The translations under genes and the position numbers were made by a program. Source: Halobaculum saliterrae (GTDB taxonomy: Archaea; Halobacteriota; Halobacteria; Halobacteriales; Haloferacaceae). Taken from it: a stretch of DNA of 64,000 nt. Positions 1 to 9,126 of the stretch are shown piece after piece. The first letter of the stretch is position 1, and the number at the start of each line of letters is the position of its first letter. Location: NCBI RefSeq assembly GCF_009831625.1, contig NZ_WUUS01000002.1, forward strand, positions 1 through 64,000. Direction: 5' to 3'. Below the pieces are notes generated by a model. That model was not told the origin of the DNA and ran no database searches. It saw nothing but the letters and a program-made list of their open reading frames with translations.

Positions 1-1
1 C

Positions 2-127
2 GCCCCGGGCGGCCCGCCGACAGACTCCGGGCGCGGGCCGTCGGGGCCGCAAGGCGGCCTCGGCGGCGGGCCGAACGGGCCACCGAGCCGCCCCGACGAC
101 CGACCGGGCGGCGGCAAACGGAGGTGA
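2..127 (+). CDS. Possible C-terminal tail of an upstream gene (partial)
   Basis: Frame 2 is open from the window edge to a TGA at 125-127 and reads as a Gly/Pro-rich tail ending GGGKRR. The stop lies inside the GGAGGTGA ribosome-binding site of the next gene, which is the layout of coupled genes in this window. The low-complexity sequence carries no recognisable domain, so this may be non-coding. Confidence 0.2.
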   Translation, partial: APGGPPTDSGRGPSGPQGGLGGGPNGPPSRPDDRPGGGKRR

Positions 128-133
128 CACCCC

Positions 134-817
134 ATGAGCGACTACCAACTCGACGCGACCGGCGGTGAATCGAGCGGCGAGAGAGTCGAGGACGCGACAG
201 AGGGACGCGACCCCTCGGCCGATCGAGAGTCCACTGAGCAGTCCGGGGGTCCGGCCGGGTCGGCCGGCGACGCGACCCCCGGGGCGGGCGAACGGTTGGG
301 GATCGAGGTGCCCGACGAGCACGTCGCGGCGTTCGTCGCCGAGGCGTTCGAGGACCCGGAGCGGGACGCGACGTGGGAGGACGTCGTCGACGAGTTCGTT
401 CCCGCGGACGCCCGAGAGCGCTGGCGCGAGCTCTCGATGCGCGACCGCGTCGAGGAGGTGCTCGCGGCGGCGGACGACTTCGACGACCGCGCGATCGACC
501 GACTCGACGACGTCCCACTCGACCGCTCGGAGCCGACCGACGGGATCGAGGCGGCCTTCGACGAGGCGATGCGCCTGCGGCGCAACGCGGACACGTTCCG
601 TTCGGGCATCGCCGACGCCCACGCCGCCGGGCGGATCGACGACGACGGCCTCGTCGCGGCCGTCGAGGGGTACGGCTTCGAGACGGACGCCATCGCCGAG
701 CGCGAGGACCTCGTCGAGGCGGTCGCCGAGCGGTACGAACTCGGCTTCCGCCCGTATGGCGGCACGCTGATGGACACCGACGACCCCGAGGACCGGGAGA
801 CCGGGGAGGTGTGGTGA
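134..817 (+). CDS. Hypothetical acidic protein, first gene of the pre-nar operon
   Basis: Encodes a soluble 227-aa protein of unknown function. The first 55 residues are acidic and disordered-looking; residues 58-225 are predicted mostly helical, rich in Asp/Glu/Arg, with no signal peptide, membrane segment or Cys. The ATG is preceded by a strong Shine-Dalgarno sequence (GGAGGTGA at 120-127, 6 nt spacing). Its stop overlaps the ATG of the next gene (TGATG at 815-819), so it is co-translated with the Mrp-type ATPase and the SUOX-fold protein, just upstream of the nar operon. By context it may act in nitrate reductase biogenesis, but I recognise no family. Confidence 0.8.
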   Translation: MSDYQLDATGGESSGERVEDATEGRDPSADRESTEQSGGPAGSAGDATPGAGERLGIEVPDEHVAAFVAEAFEDPERDATWEDVVDEFVPADARERWRELSMRDRVEEVLAAADDFDDRAIDRLDDVPLDRSEPTDGIEAAFDEAMRLRRNADTFRSGIADAHAAGRIDDDGLVAAVEGYGFETDAIAEREDLVEAVAERYELGFRPYGGTLMDTDDPEDRETGEVW

Positions 818-2418
818 TGGCCGACGACTCCGCGCCCCGCTGCGGCTCCCACGGAGGCGACCCCGCAGACGAGGACACGGCGCTGGTCGAACGCGCGGCC
901 GACGCCCTCGCCGGGGTGTCGCTCCCCGACGGCCTCGGCGATGACCCGTTCACCGCGGGTGTCGTCACGGACGTCCGCGCGGACACCGGGACGGTCACCA
1001 TCGCCGTCTCCCTCGATCCCGCCGGGACGACCGGGGATCTCGATCCCGAGACCGCGGACACCGCGGTTGAACGACTCCGGAGCGCGGTCTTCGAGGTCCC
1101 GGGGGTCGAGGAGGTGCACGTCGAGGAGGCGGACGCCGGCGACGACTCCGGCCCGGACGGCACGGCGGCGAACGATGCCGCCGCAGGCGGCGAACCGCAC
1201 GGACACGGCGAGGGTGACCACAACGTGCACGAGCATCCCGAGCCGGCGGCCGAGCGGACGCTCGACGGCGTCGACCACGTCGTCGCCGTCGCCAGCGCCA
1301 AGGGCGGCGTCGGCAAGACGACCGTCTCGGTCGCGCTCGCACGCGGACTGGCGGCCGCCGGCCTCGACGTGGGGCTGTTCGACGCCGACGTGTACGGCCC
1401 CAACGTGCCCGAACTGCTCGACGTGGAGGGGCCGGTCCGCGCGACAGAGGACGGCGCCGCCGCGCCCGTCGAGCGCGCCGGGGTCGAGACGATGAGCGTC
1501 GGCCTGCTCTCGGACGGCGGCCCGCTCGCCTGGCGCGGGTCGATGGCCCACGAGGCGTTGTCCGAACTGCTGTTCGACACCGCGTGGGGCCACACGGTCG
1601 AGGGCGACGGTGACGGCGGAGAGCGTGGCGGCGACGACGCCGCCCTCGACGTGCTCGTGCTCGACGTGCCGCCGGGAACCGGCGACATCCCGCTCACGAT
1701 CACCCAGTCGGTTCCGGTGGACGGGACGGTGCTGGTGTCGACGCCGGCGGCGACGGCGCTGTCGGACACCGCGCGCTTCCGCGATCTGCTCGACGAGAAC
1801 GGGGTGCCGGCGCTGGGCGTCGTCCGCAACATGGACGGCTTCACGTGCCCGACCTGCGGCGACACGCACGACCTGTTCGACGCGGACGCGGACCCCGGCG
1901 AGACCCTCGACACCGCCGTCCTCGCGAGTCTCCAGTTCGACGCCTCCCTCCGCGAACGGCTCGCCGTCGACGCGGACGGGGACCGGACCACGGACGCGAC
2001 AGGGGAGGCGGAGCTTCCGGACGCGGCCCGCGAACTGGCGAGTGCCGTCGGCGACCGCCTCGCACTCGATGACGACGCCCCGGTCCCGGAGGCGGCGGTC
2101 GACGTGCGCGGGATGCCCGAACGTCCCCGCCGCGAACACGTCCGCGCGGAGGCGGCCGACACCGCGCCCGGCGGGACGCTCTCCGTCGTCGACGCCGCGC
2201 CCCCCGACTCGCTGCTGTCGACGGTCGCCGACGGGTTCGGCTGCGCGATCGACCGGCTCGACCCGCGGGTGCGCCGCCACGACGACGACCGGTGGTCGCT
2301 GACGGTCGAACGCCCGCCCGCCGGGGCGGACCCCGGACCGGACGCGACGACCGCGGACCGGGACGGACGGAACTCCGACGGCGGCGACGCCGACCGACCC
2401 GAGGTGACTGGACCGTGA
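817..2418 (+). CDS. Mrp/ApbC-type P-loop ATPase (Fe-S cluster carrier family), copy 1
   Basis: Encodes a 533-aa Mrp/Nbp35-family ATPase, a family that binds and transfers Fe-S clusters. A DUF59/MIP18-like domain occupies about residues 1-105, a His/Asp-rich linker (120-145) follows, and the P-loop domain starts with a deviant Walker A (SAKGGVGKTT, about 159-168). A CxxC pair (C344, C347) is in the position where family members bridge a cluster between subunits. The C-terminal 100 residues form a small domain also present in the copy at 13658. The start ATG overlaps the upstream stop, and the stop overlaps the next GTG. It lies on the opposite side of the nar operon from its paralogue, suggesting a role in loading cofactors of nitrate reductase; that role is inference. 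Confidence 0.88.
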   Translation: MADDSAPRCGSHGGDPADEDTALVERAADALAGVSLPDGLGDDPFTAGVVTDVRADTGTVTIAVSLDPAGTTGDLDPETADTAVERLRSAVFEVPGVEEVHVEEADAGDDSGPDGTAANDAAAGGEPHGHGEGDHNVHEHPEPAAERTLDGVDHVVAVASAKGGVGKTTVSVALARGLAAAGLDVGLFDADVYGPNVPELLDVEGPVRATEDGAAAPVERAGVETMSVGLLSDGGPLAWRGSMAHEALSELLFDTAWGHTVEGDGDGGERGGDDAALDVLVLDVPPGTGDIPLTITQSVPVDGTVLVSTPAATALSDTARFRDLLDENGVPALGVVRNMDGFTCPTCGDTHDLFDADADPGETLDTAVLASLQFDASLRERLAVDADGDRTTDATGEAELPDAARELASAVGDRLALDDDAPVPEAAVDVRGMPERPRREHVRAEAADTAPGGTLSVVDAAPPDSLLSTVADGFGCAIDRLDPRVRRHDDDRWSLTVERPPAGADPGPDATTADRDGRNSDGGDADRPEVTGP

Positions 2419-2924
2419 GCGTGCCCGACTCGCGAGGATCGTCGACGGGGGACGACGGCGAGTCCGTCGCGGGCGAGGCGGCACACGATGGCGGTGGGCT
2501 GCCGGCCGTGACAGTCCGCGACGGCGCCGAACGTGCGACCGTCGAGGGTCGCCGGCTGCGCGAGATGGACCGTGAGCGGATCGAACGCGAGTACCTGTGT
2601 GCCAGTGGCGAACGCTGGGGCGGCGTCTGGCGGGGCGTCCCCGTCGCCGCGGTGCTGGAGGAGGTCGCCATCGGCGAGGACGGCGGGGCGACACACCTGC
2701 GGGTGGCCGCCGCCGGCGACTACGCCGTCTGCGTCCCCGTGGCGACGGCCATGGAGGCACATCTCGCCGTCGAGCGCGACGGGGACGTGCTGCCGTCGGA
2801 GCGCGGCCCCCGGTTCCTCGCACGGGTCGACGCGGGGAAGACGGTGAAGGCCGTTCGCGAGCTCGAACTCCTGCGGCTCGACCCGAGCGAGGACCCCCAG
2901 GACTACGAGAACTTGGGGTACTAA
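2415..2924 (+). CDS. Small SUOX-fold (molybdopterin oxidoreductase-like) protein
   Basis: Encodes a 169-aa soluble protein. Residues about 60-165 resemble the core of the sulfite-oxidase/YedY molybdopterin domain: a Cys followed by W-G-x-x-W-x-G-V-P and a leucine/valine-rich helix (LCASGERWGGVWRGVPV), the place where the family's Mo-ligating Cys sits. At this length it lacks the dimerisation domain and any Tat signal. The GTG start overlaps the stop of the Mrp ATPase by four bases. It could bind or hand over the molybdopterin cofactor for NarG, or be a degenerate relative; the sequence does not decide. A 130-bp promoter region separates it from the nar transcript. Confidence 0.72.
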   Translation: MSVPDSRGSSTGDDGESVAGEAAHDGGGLPAVTVRDGAERATVEGRRLREMDRERIEREYLCASGERWGGVWRGVPVAAVLEEVAIGEDGGATHLRVAAAGDYAVCVPVATAMEAHLAVERDGDVLPSERGPRFLARVDAGKTVKAVRELELLRLDPSEDPQDYENLGY

Positions 2925-2960
2925 CCGCCTAACTCCCTCGGGTCAGTCACAGCCGATATC

Positions 2961-3033
2961 CTGGTACTGCGGCCGGATACCATCGTTCCCACTCGTTCCC
3001 AGCTTCTCGGATCCCGATCCTAGGTTTTTCAAG
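2961..3033 (+). promoter_or_regulatory. nar operon promoter with two upstream elements
   Basis: CTGGTAC (2961-2967) and GCCGGATAC (2972-2980) form an element, with TGGTA-N11-TACCA symmetry, that recurs with identical spacing upstream of nirK. A tandem CGTTCCCA (2984-2991 and 2994-3001) follows; the second copy forms GTTCCCAG, shared with the halocyanin and (inverted) nirK promoters. A TATA-like TTTTTC lies at 3024-3029, predicting transcription start at about 3055. The spacing suggests an activator site such as that of the haloarchaeal NarO regulator. Confidence 0.6.
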
Positions 3034-3054
3034 GTGGGCTGGGTAGCGCCGTTC

Positions 3055-3096
3055 ATGTCGAACAGGACGGAGATAGCGGATCGAACCAAGGGGTGA
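3055..3096 (+). other. Leaderless 13-codon mini-ORF at the nar transcript start
   Basis: ATG at 3055 lies about 28 bp after the TATA-like box and opens a 13-codon reading frame (MSNRTEIADRTKG) ending at 3096. A second mini-ORF (3118-3153, 11 codons) ends 6 nt before narA. Both could be chance, but they occupy the exact place where a leaderless ribosome would start. narA has its own ribosome-binding site, so these may be leader peptides. Confidence 0.35.
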
Positions 3097-3159
3097 ACAG
3101 GGCGTGCATATCACTCCATGGACGAACACCGGTCGGGACACACGACGGGGTGATCGCTG

Positions 3160-3798
3160 ATGGACCGTCGAGCGATCGCCGTCGTGCTCGTCGTGCTCGC
3201 CGTGCTCGCGCCGACGTGGTTCGTCGCGATGCACGGGGAGCCCCCGTCCGAGGAGATCCGGATCGACCAGAGCGTCAGCGAGATCAGGCCGCTCGACGGG
3301 TTCGTGGACACGCCGAACAAGCTGTCGCCGGCCCAAGTCGGCGTCGTCGTCTGGGTGGCGCTGTTGGCCCTGCTCGGCGCGATGGCGTTTTTCCACCGGT
3401 TCATGAACAGGGCCGCGCGGCCGGACCCGGGCGAGGGCGCGTCCGGCGGCGGGGGGGCCGAGGCGACCGCGACGGACGGCGGCCACGCGACCGGGAGTGC
3501 CGAGGTCGCCGACGCCGACGGATGGACCACGTTCCCGTGGATCGAGACGGACTACCGCTGGGTCGTCGAGTACCACGACGCGAGCGACGCTGTCGAGGGG
3601 CTCGTCGCGATGGGCGGACTCACGGTGCTCACGATCACGTTCGCGGCGCTGTTCACCGCCGAGTACCTCACGCTCGCGCGGACCCAGTACTTCGGGATCT
3701 ACACCTTCGGGATGTTCATGTCGCTGACCGGGCTGACGGTGTCGTACTACGCCTGGTTCATGCCCCACGTCGAGGTCGCCGAACGGAGGGATCACTGA
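3160..3798 (+). CDS. narA: NarA-like membrane protein of the haloarchaeal nar operon
   Basis: Encodes a 212-aa membrane protein: membrane segments at about 5-27, 58-80, 147-168 and 175-197, with a Gly/Ala-rich loop at 87-120. It carries no haem or metal motif. Position and topology match NarA, the first product of the Haloferax narABCGHJ operons, presumed to belong to the membrane part of the nitrate reductase/bc1-like complex. The ATG is preceded by GGGGTGATC (3147-3155), a near-perfect complement of the 16S rRNA end, so it is translated from a leader of about 100 nt rather than leaderless. The stop overlaps the narB ATG (TGATG). Function is assigned from context only. Confidence 0.75.
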   Translation: MDRRAIAVVLVVLAVLAPTWFVAMHGEPPSEEIRIDQSVSEIRPLDGFVDTPNKLSPAQVGVVVWVALLALLGAMAFFHRFMNRAARPDPGEGASGGGGAEATATDGGHATGSAEVADADGWTTFPWIETDYRWVVEYHDASDAVEGLVAMGGLTVLTITFAALFTAEYLTLARTQYFGIYTFGMFMSLTGLTVSYYAWFMPHVEVAERRDH

Positions 3799-4517
3799 TG
3801 ACCGGAGACCCCACGGACCACGACCACGATCACCACGAGCACGACGAACCGGACTGCCACGACGGCCCGCCGGGCGACGGGACGACCTGTGACGCCTGTC
3901 CGAACGACGACGGCGGTCTCTCCGTCGAGCCGAGCATCTACGAGCCTTTCTGGCGGGACAACCGCGCGGCGCTGGGCCGACGCGGCTACGCGAAGTTGCT
4001 CGCCACGGTCGGCGGCCTCACGGCGCTCGGGAGCCTCATCGCCCCGGTCGCCGGGCTCACGCAGGTGTTCGAGCGAAAGTACCGCGGCCCGGTGTACTCC
4101 GACGGCGTCCCGCTCGTGGACGCCGACGGAGAGCGGATCGCGGAGGGCCGCCTCGCCCCCGGCGAACAGCTCACCGTCTTCCCCGAGCCACGGCCCGGGA
4201 TCGAGGACGCGCCGACGCTGCTCGTGCGCTTTGAGGAGTCGGCCTACAGCGAGGACATCCGCGGGGAGTACACGATCGGCGGGTACGCCGCGTTCTCGAA
4301 GGTGTGCACCCACGCCGGCTGCATGGTCGCCGACCGCGACGGCGACGTGCTCGTGTGTCCGTGTCACTCCGGCCGCTTCGACCCGGTCCGCGGCGCGCAG
4401 GTCGTCGGCGGTCCGCCGCCGCGGTCGCTTCCGCAGCTGCCGATCACCGTCTCCAGCGACGGCTACCTCATCGCCACCGCCGACTTCCAGGGGCCGGTCG
4501 GGCCCGGGGGTGAGTGA
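3798..4517 (+). CDS. narB: Rieske iron-sulfur protein of the nitrate-reductase bc1-like complex
   Basis: Encodes a 239-aa membrane-anchored Rieske protein that passes electrons between quinol and nitrate reductase via NarC. Residues 8-35 are His/Asp/Cys-rich and probably disordered; one membrane segment lies at about 66-88; the Rieske domain covers 140-225. Box I is CTHAGC (C170, H172, C175) and box II is CPCH (C187, C189, H190), so C170, H172, C187 and H190 should hold the [2Fe-2S] cluster and C175-C189 the disulfide. The start overlaps the narA stop, and narC follows within 3 nt. All key residues are present, and the family call is firm. Confidence 0.92.
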   Translation: MTGDPTDHDHDHHEHDEPDCHDGPPGDGTTCDACPNDDGGLSVEPSIYEPFWRDNRAALGRRGYAKLLATVGGLTALGSLIAPVAGLTQVFERKYRGPVYSDGVPLVDADGERIAEGRLAPGEQLTVFPEPRPGIEDAPTLLVRFEESAYSEDIRGEYTIGGYAAFSKVCTHAGCMVADRDGDVLVCPCHSGRFDPVRGAQVVGGPPPRSLPQLPITVSSDGYLIATADFQGPVGPGGE

Positions 4518-4519
4518 CG

Positions 4520-5962
4520 ATGGCGTCGCGCCTCGAGGCGGTCTACGACTGGTTCGACGATCGGCTGGACGTCGACGACGCCAGCGACTTCGCCGGGAAG
4601 GCGTTCCCCGCGGAGGACTCGTACCTGTTGGGCGAGGTCGCGCTGTTCTGCTTCGTCGTGCTCGTCTCCACGGGCGTGTTCCTCGCGTTCTTCTACGAGC
4701 CGAGTACGACCGCCGTCGAGTACGAGGGCAGCGTCGCGCGCTACCAGGGACAGGAGATGCCGGCGGCGTTCACGAGCGTCCTCAACATCACCTACGACGT
4801 CCCGTTCGGAATGCTCCTGCGGCGGATGCACCACTGGGCGGCGCACCTGTTCGTCGCCTCCATCGCGCTGCACATGCTCCGGGTGTTCTTCACCGGCGCC
4901 TACCGCAACCCGCGCGAGCCGAACTGGGTGGTCGGGACCGGCCTCGCCGGGCTGTCGATGTTCGCGGCGTACACCGGCTACGCGCTCCCGTACGACGAGT
5001 TCGCCAGCACCGCGGTCGGCATCGGCTACAACGTCGCGGGGTCGATCCCGCTGGTCGGCGACCCGCTTGCGGCCATCGTCTTCGGGGGGTCGTTCCCGAC
5101 GAGCGCGACGATCCCGAGGTTCTTTTTCATGCACGTGTTCCTCATCCCGGCGGCCATCGCGGGGCTGATAGCCGTTCACATGGCCATCCTCATCCGTCAG
5201 AAGCACACCGAGGCCGAACGCGACGGGGACGTCGTGCCGCCGGGTTCGTCTCGACCGGCGGCCGACGGTGCGGGCGTCGACGCCGCGGGGACGGGAACGG
5301 AGGTCGCCGACGGGGGGCGCGCCGGGATCGCCCGCGACGACGACAGCATCGTGATCGGCCTGCCGGCGTTCCCGAACCAGGCGGCCGTGAGCGCGGTCGT
5401 GTTCTTCCTCACGATGGCCGTCCTCTCGCTGTTGGCTGGCTTCCTCCCCGTCCACAACATCGCGGCGTACGGCCCCAACGACCCGGCGTCGACGCCGTCG
5501 CTCATCATGCCGGACTGGTTCCTCATGTGGGGGTACGGCTTCCTGAAGGTTGTCCCGTCGTGGATGAGCGTCGACGTGCTCGGCGTCCACATCAGCTCCG
5601 AGTTCATCGGCGGCCTCCTGCTGCCGGGGCTGGTGTTCGCGGGCGTCGCCGTGTGGCCGTTCATCGACCGCGCGGAGGAGCCCGAACACTTCAGTCTGAA
5701 CCCCCTCGACCGGCCGCCACAGACGGCGGTCGGCATCGCGGCCATGACGTTCGTCATGGTCGCGTCGATCGCCGGCATGGACGTGCTCGTCGCCGAGATA
5801 CTCCACACGTCGACCGCGGAGCTCAGACCGTATCTGACCGCCGCACTCGTGGTCGTCCCCGTCGCGGCCGGCACGATCACCTACGCCGTGCTCGGCGGGT
5901 TCGGGGACGACGACAGCGACGACGCGTCGCGATCGGACGGCGGGGAGGGAGACCATGACTGA
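4520..5962 (+). CDS. narC: Cytochrome b subunit of the nitrate-reductase bc1-like complex
   Basis: Encodes a 480-aa polytopic cytochrome b. The N-terminal half is cytochrome b6-like: helix B has RRMHHWAAH...HM and helix D has MHVF...VHM, giving the paired His ligands of two b haems. A charged linker (about 240-285) leads to a subunit-IV-like half with the Q-site motif PDWF, the counterpart of PEWY. ATG at 4520 follows GGGGGTGA (4506-4513); GTG at 4514 is an alternative two codons earlier. It overlaps the next gene by 8 nt. With NarB it should form the quinol-oxidising module feeding the exported-side NarGH. Confidence 0.9.
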   Translation: MASRLEAVYDWFDDRLDVDDASDFAGKAFPAEDSYLLGEVALFCFVVLVSTGVFLAFFYEPSTTAVEYEGSVARYQGQEMPAAFTSVLNITYDVPFGMLLRRMHHWAAHLFVASIALHMLRVFFTGAYRNPREPNWVVGTGLAGLSMFAAYTGYALPYDEFASTAVGIGYNVAGSIPLVGDPLAAIVFGGSFPTSATIPRFFFMHVFLIPAAIAGLIAVHMAILIRQKHTEAERDGDVVPPGSSRPAADGAGVDAAGTGTEVADGGRAGIARDDDSIVIGLPAFPNQAAVSAVVFFLTMAVLSLLAGFLPVHNIAAYGPNDPASTPSLIMPDWFLMWGYGFLKVVPSWMSVDVLGVHISSEFIGGLLLPGLVFAGVAVWPFIDRAEEPEHFSLNPLDRPPQTAVGIAAMTFVMVASIAGMDVLVAEILHTSTAELRPYLTAALVVVPVAAGTITYAVLGGFGDDDSDDASRSDGGEGDHD

Positions 5963-6161
5963 CACCGACAGCGGGCCGGGGCGGCTCACGCTGTCGCCGC
6001 GGGGATACCGTTGGGCGGATCGTGCGACGAAACTGGCCGGCGTGGCGTTGATCGCCGTCGGACTCGACGTCGGCGGCGACACGCTCGCCGGCGTGGCGCT
6101 GGCGGCGCTGGGCGTGGCGCTCGGCCTCGCGACCGTGGTTCTCGACATCGACAACCAATGA
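5955..6161 (+). CDS. Small two-helix membrane protein between narC and narG
   Basis: Encodes a 68-aa protein with two Gly/Ala/Val/Leu-rich membrane segments (about 25-42 and 44-62) and a short charged N-terminus. It corresponds by position to 'orf1' of Haloferax nar operons. It overlaps narC by 8 nt and its stop overlaps the narG ATG, so it is tightly coupled to both. It may be an accessory subunit of the cytochrome b module; no motif supports a more exact role. Confidence 0.7.
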   Translation: MTDTDSGPGRLTLSPRGYRWADRATKLAGVALIAVGLDVGGDTLAGVALAALGVALGLATVVLDIDNQ

Positions 6162-7348
6162 CCGGATCCGAACCTACTGACACGGCTGACGAACAGGCGG
6201 GCGACGACCTCACGGCTGCACGCCGCGACTTCCTCAAGGGGGTCGGGGCGGCCGCGGCCGTCGGCGCGAGCGGCGTCGGCGTCGCCGACCAACTCGGCGA
6301 GATGAACGCGCTGGAGGTCGTCGACGACCCCATCGGGAGCTACCAGTACCGCGACTGGGAGGACCTCTACCGCGAGGAGTGGGACTGGGACGACAAGGCC
6401 CGGTCGACCCACAGCGTGAACTGCACGGGCTCGTGCTCGTGGCAGGTGTACACCCGGAACGGCCAGGTGTGGCGCGAGGAGCAGGCGGGCGACTACCCCC
6501 GATTCGACGACTCGGTGCCGGATCCGAACCCGCGCGGCTGTCAGAAGGGGGCGTGCTTCTCGGACTACGTGAACGCCGACCAGCGTGTCACCCACCCGCT
6601 TCGCCGGGTCGGCGAGCGCGGCGAGGGGAAGTGGAAGCGCGTCTCGTGGGACGAGGCGCTCACGGAGATCGCAGAGGAGGTCGTCGACACCGTCCAAGCC
6701 GAGGAGTACGACGCGATCAGCGGGTTCACGCCGATCCCGGCGATGAGCCCGGTGTCGTTCGCGTCGGGGAGCCGGCTGATCAACCTCCTCGGCGGCGTGA
6801 GTCACTCCTTCTACGACTGGTACTCGGACCTGCCGCCGGGCCAGCCGATCACGTGGGGAACCCAGACCGAGAACGCCGAGAGCGCCGACTGGTACAACGC
6901 CGACTACATCATCGCGTGGGGGTCGAACATCAACGTCACCCGGATCCCGGACGCGAAGTACTTCCTCGAGGCCGGCTACGACGGGGCGAAACGGGTCGGG
7001 ATCTTCACCGACTACAGCCAGACCGCGATCCACTGCGACGAGTGGATCGGCCCGGAGCCGGGCAGCGACACCGCGCTGGCGCTCGGGATGGCCCGCACCA
7101 TCGTCGACGAGGGACTGTACGACGAGGAGCACCTCAAGGAGCAGACGGACATGCCGCTGCTCGTTCGCGAGGACACCGGGAAGTTCCTCCGGGCGAGCGA
7201 GGTCCCCGGGCTGGACGCCGACGCCGACCGCCCGGAGAAGGTGTTCGTCATGGTCGACGCCGACGGCGACCTCCGGACCGCGCCCGGGTCGCTGGGCGAG
7301 CGCGACGGCCAGCACGACGACTCGGTGAGCATCGAGCTCGACTTCGAC

Positions 7349-7803
7349 TACTTCAACCAGGCGAAGGGGAACATCGCCGTCGAGGAGGAACTGTGGCCGA
7401 AGCTCGACCTCGTCGTGGACATCAACTTCCGGATGGACTCGACGGCGCTCAACAGCGACATCGTGCTCCCGACGGCGAGCCACTACGAGAAACACGACCT
7501 CTCGGTGACGGACATGCACACGTACGTGCACCCGTTCACGCCGGCGGTCGAGCCGCTCGGCGAGTCGAAGACGGACTGGCAGATCTTCCGCGAGCTCGCG
7601 GCGAAGATCCAGGAGGTCGCCGAGGAGCGCGGCGTCGAGCCGGTCGAGGACCGGAAGTTCGACCGCGAGATCGACCTCCAGTCCGTCCACGACGACTACA
7701 CGCGCGACTGGCTCGACGACGAGCCCGGCGCGCTCGCGGAGGACAAGGCGGCCGCGGAGTTCATCCTCGAGCACTCCGAGGAGTCCAACCCGGAGGGAAG
7801 CGA
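7349..7803 (+). other. narG block B, displaced upstream of its native place
   Basis: This 455-bp block (151 codons plus 2 nt) encodes the GKGN/KLDLVVDINFR/SDIVLPTASHYEK part of NarG that should follow block A. It joins the preceding segment in frame (LDFD then YFNQ). Its 3' edge is ...AAGCGA; it should be followed by the C that now begins 8356. Confidence 0.85.
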
Positions 7804-8355
7804 CCGCGACTCGACGCCGAGACGGCGGTCGAGACCGACGAGGGCGCGGTGTCGACGCGAACCGTCTGGCTGAACCTCCGCGACGAGCTCTCGGAGTACA
7901 CGCCCGAGCGCGTCAACGAGATCACCGGCGTCGGCGAGCAGACCCACCAGGAGATCGCGAGGGAGTTCGCTGGCGTCGAGCGCGCGAAGATCATCCACGG
8001 CAAGGGCGTCAACGACTGGTACCACAACGACCTCGGCAACCGCGCGATCCAGCTGCTGGTCACGCTGACGGGCAACCTCGGCCGGCAGGGGACCGGGCTC
8101 GACCACTACGTCGGCCAGGAGAAGATCTGGACGTACAAGGGGTGGCAGAACCTCTCGTTCCCGACCGGGAGCGTCCGCGGCGTCCCGACGACGCTGTGGA
8201 CGTACTACCACGCCGGGATCATGGAGAACACCGACCCCGAGACGGCCGAACGCATCCAGGAGTCGGTCGACAAGGGGTGGATGCCTCTGTACCCCAGCGA
8301 GCGCGACGACGGAAACCGGCCGGACCCCAGCGTCATGTTCTGCTGGCGCGGGAAC
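7804..8355 (+). other. narG block A, displaced downstream of its native place
   Basis: This 552-bp block (184 codons) starts PRLDAETAV and ends FCWRGN. It contains the WYHNDLGNRA and HYVGQEKIW motifs. It should directly follow LDFD at 7348. In its present position it is read in frame 1, while both neighbours are in frame 2, so the displacement creates two apparent frameshifts. Confidence 0.85.
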
Positions 8356-9126
8356 CGAGCAGCTGACGTTCGACGACATCGAGGAGCAGCCACGACGCAT
8401 TCTCGATACGGGCGACCACTGGACGTCGGACGTCGAGGACGGGGAGGCGTACACGCCGTGGAAGGACTACGTGCAGGAGAAGAACCCGTGGCCGACGTTC
8501 ACGGGTCGCCAGCAGTACTACATCGACCACGACTGGTTCCTCGAACTCGACGAGGCGCTCCCGACCCACAAGGAGGCCCCCGTGCTCCAAGAGAAGTCGG
8601 AGTACCCCCTCGGCTACAACACGCCTCACAGCCGCTGGTCGATCCACTCCACGTGGCGCGACAGTTCGAAGATGCTGCGGCTGCAGCGGGGGGAGCCGAC
8701 CGTCTATCTCAACCCCGACGATGCCGCGGAGCGCGGCATCGAGGACGGCGACACCGTTCGCGTGTACAACGACCTCGACTCCGTCGAGGTGCAGGCGAAG
8801 ATCTACCCGAGCGGCGAGCCCGGGACCGCCCGGCACTACTTCAGCTGGGAGCGGTTCCAGTACCCCGACCGGAACAACTTCAACTCGCTCGTGCCGATGT
8901 ACATGAAGCCGACCCAACTCGTCCAGTACCCCGAGGACACGGGCGAGCACCTTCGGTTCATTCCCAACTACTGGGGGCCGACCGGCGTCAACAGCGACGT
9001 TCGCGTCGAGGTGGAGCTCGTCGAGTCCGCGGCCGACGACGCGGACGACGAGACCGACGGCGAGAGCGGCTCGGTGTCGGGCGGAGCGCTCGGACGCCTC
9101 TCCGGGGTTCTCGGAGGTGACGACTG

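Noticed and set aside
142-2823. Minus-strand open frame of 893 codons opposite the first three genes
   Set aside because: Arg/Gly/Pro-rich shadow of high-GC codons; the plus strand carries three coupled genes with domain matches.
4463-7774. Minus-strand open frame of 1103 codons
   Set aside because: Antisense to narC and narG, which have clear motifs; amino-acid composition (Arg/Val/Asp/Glu, no domain) is typical of a GC shadow.
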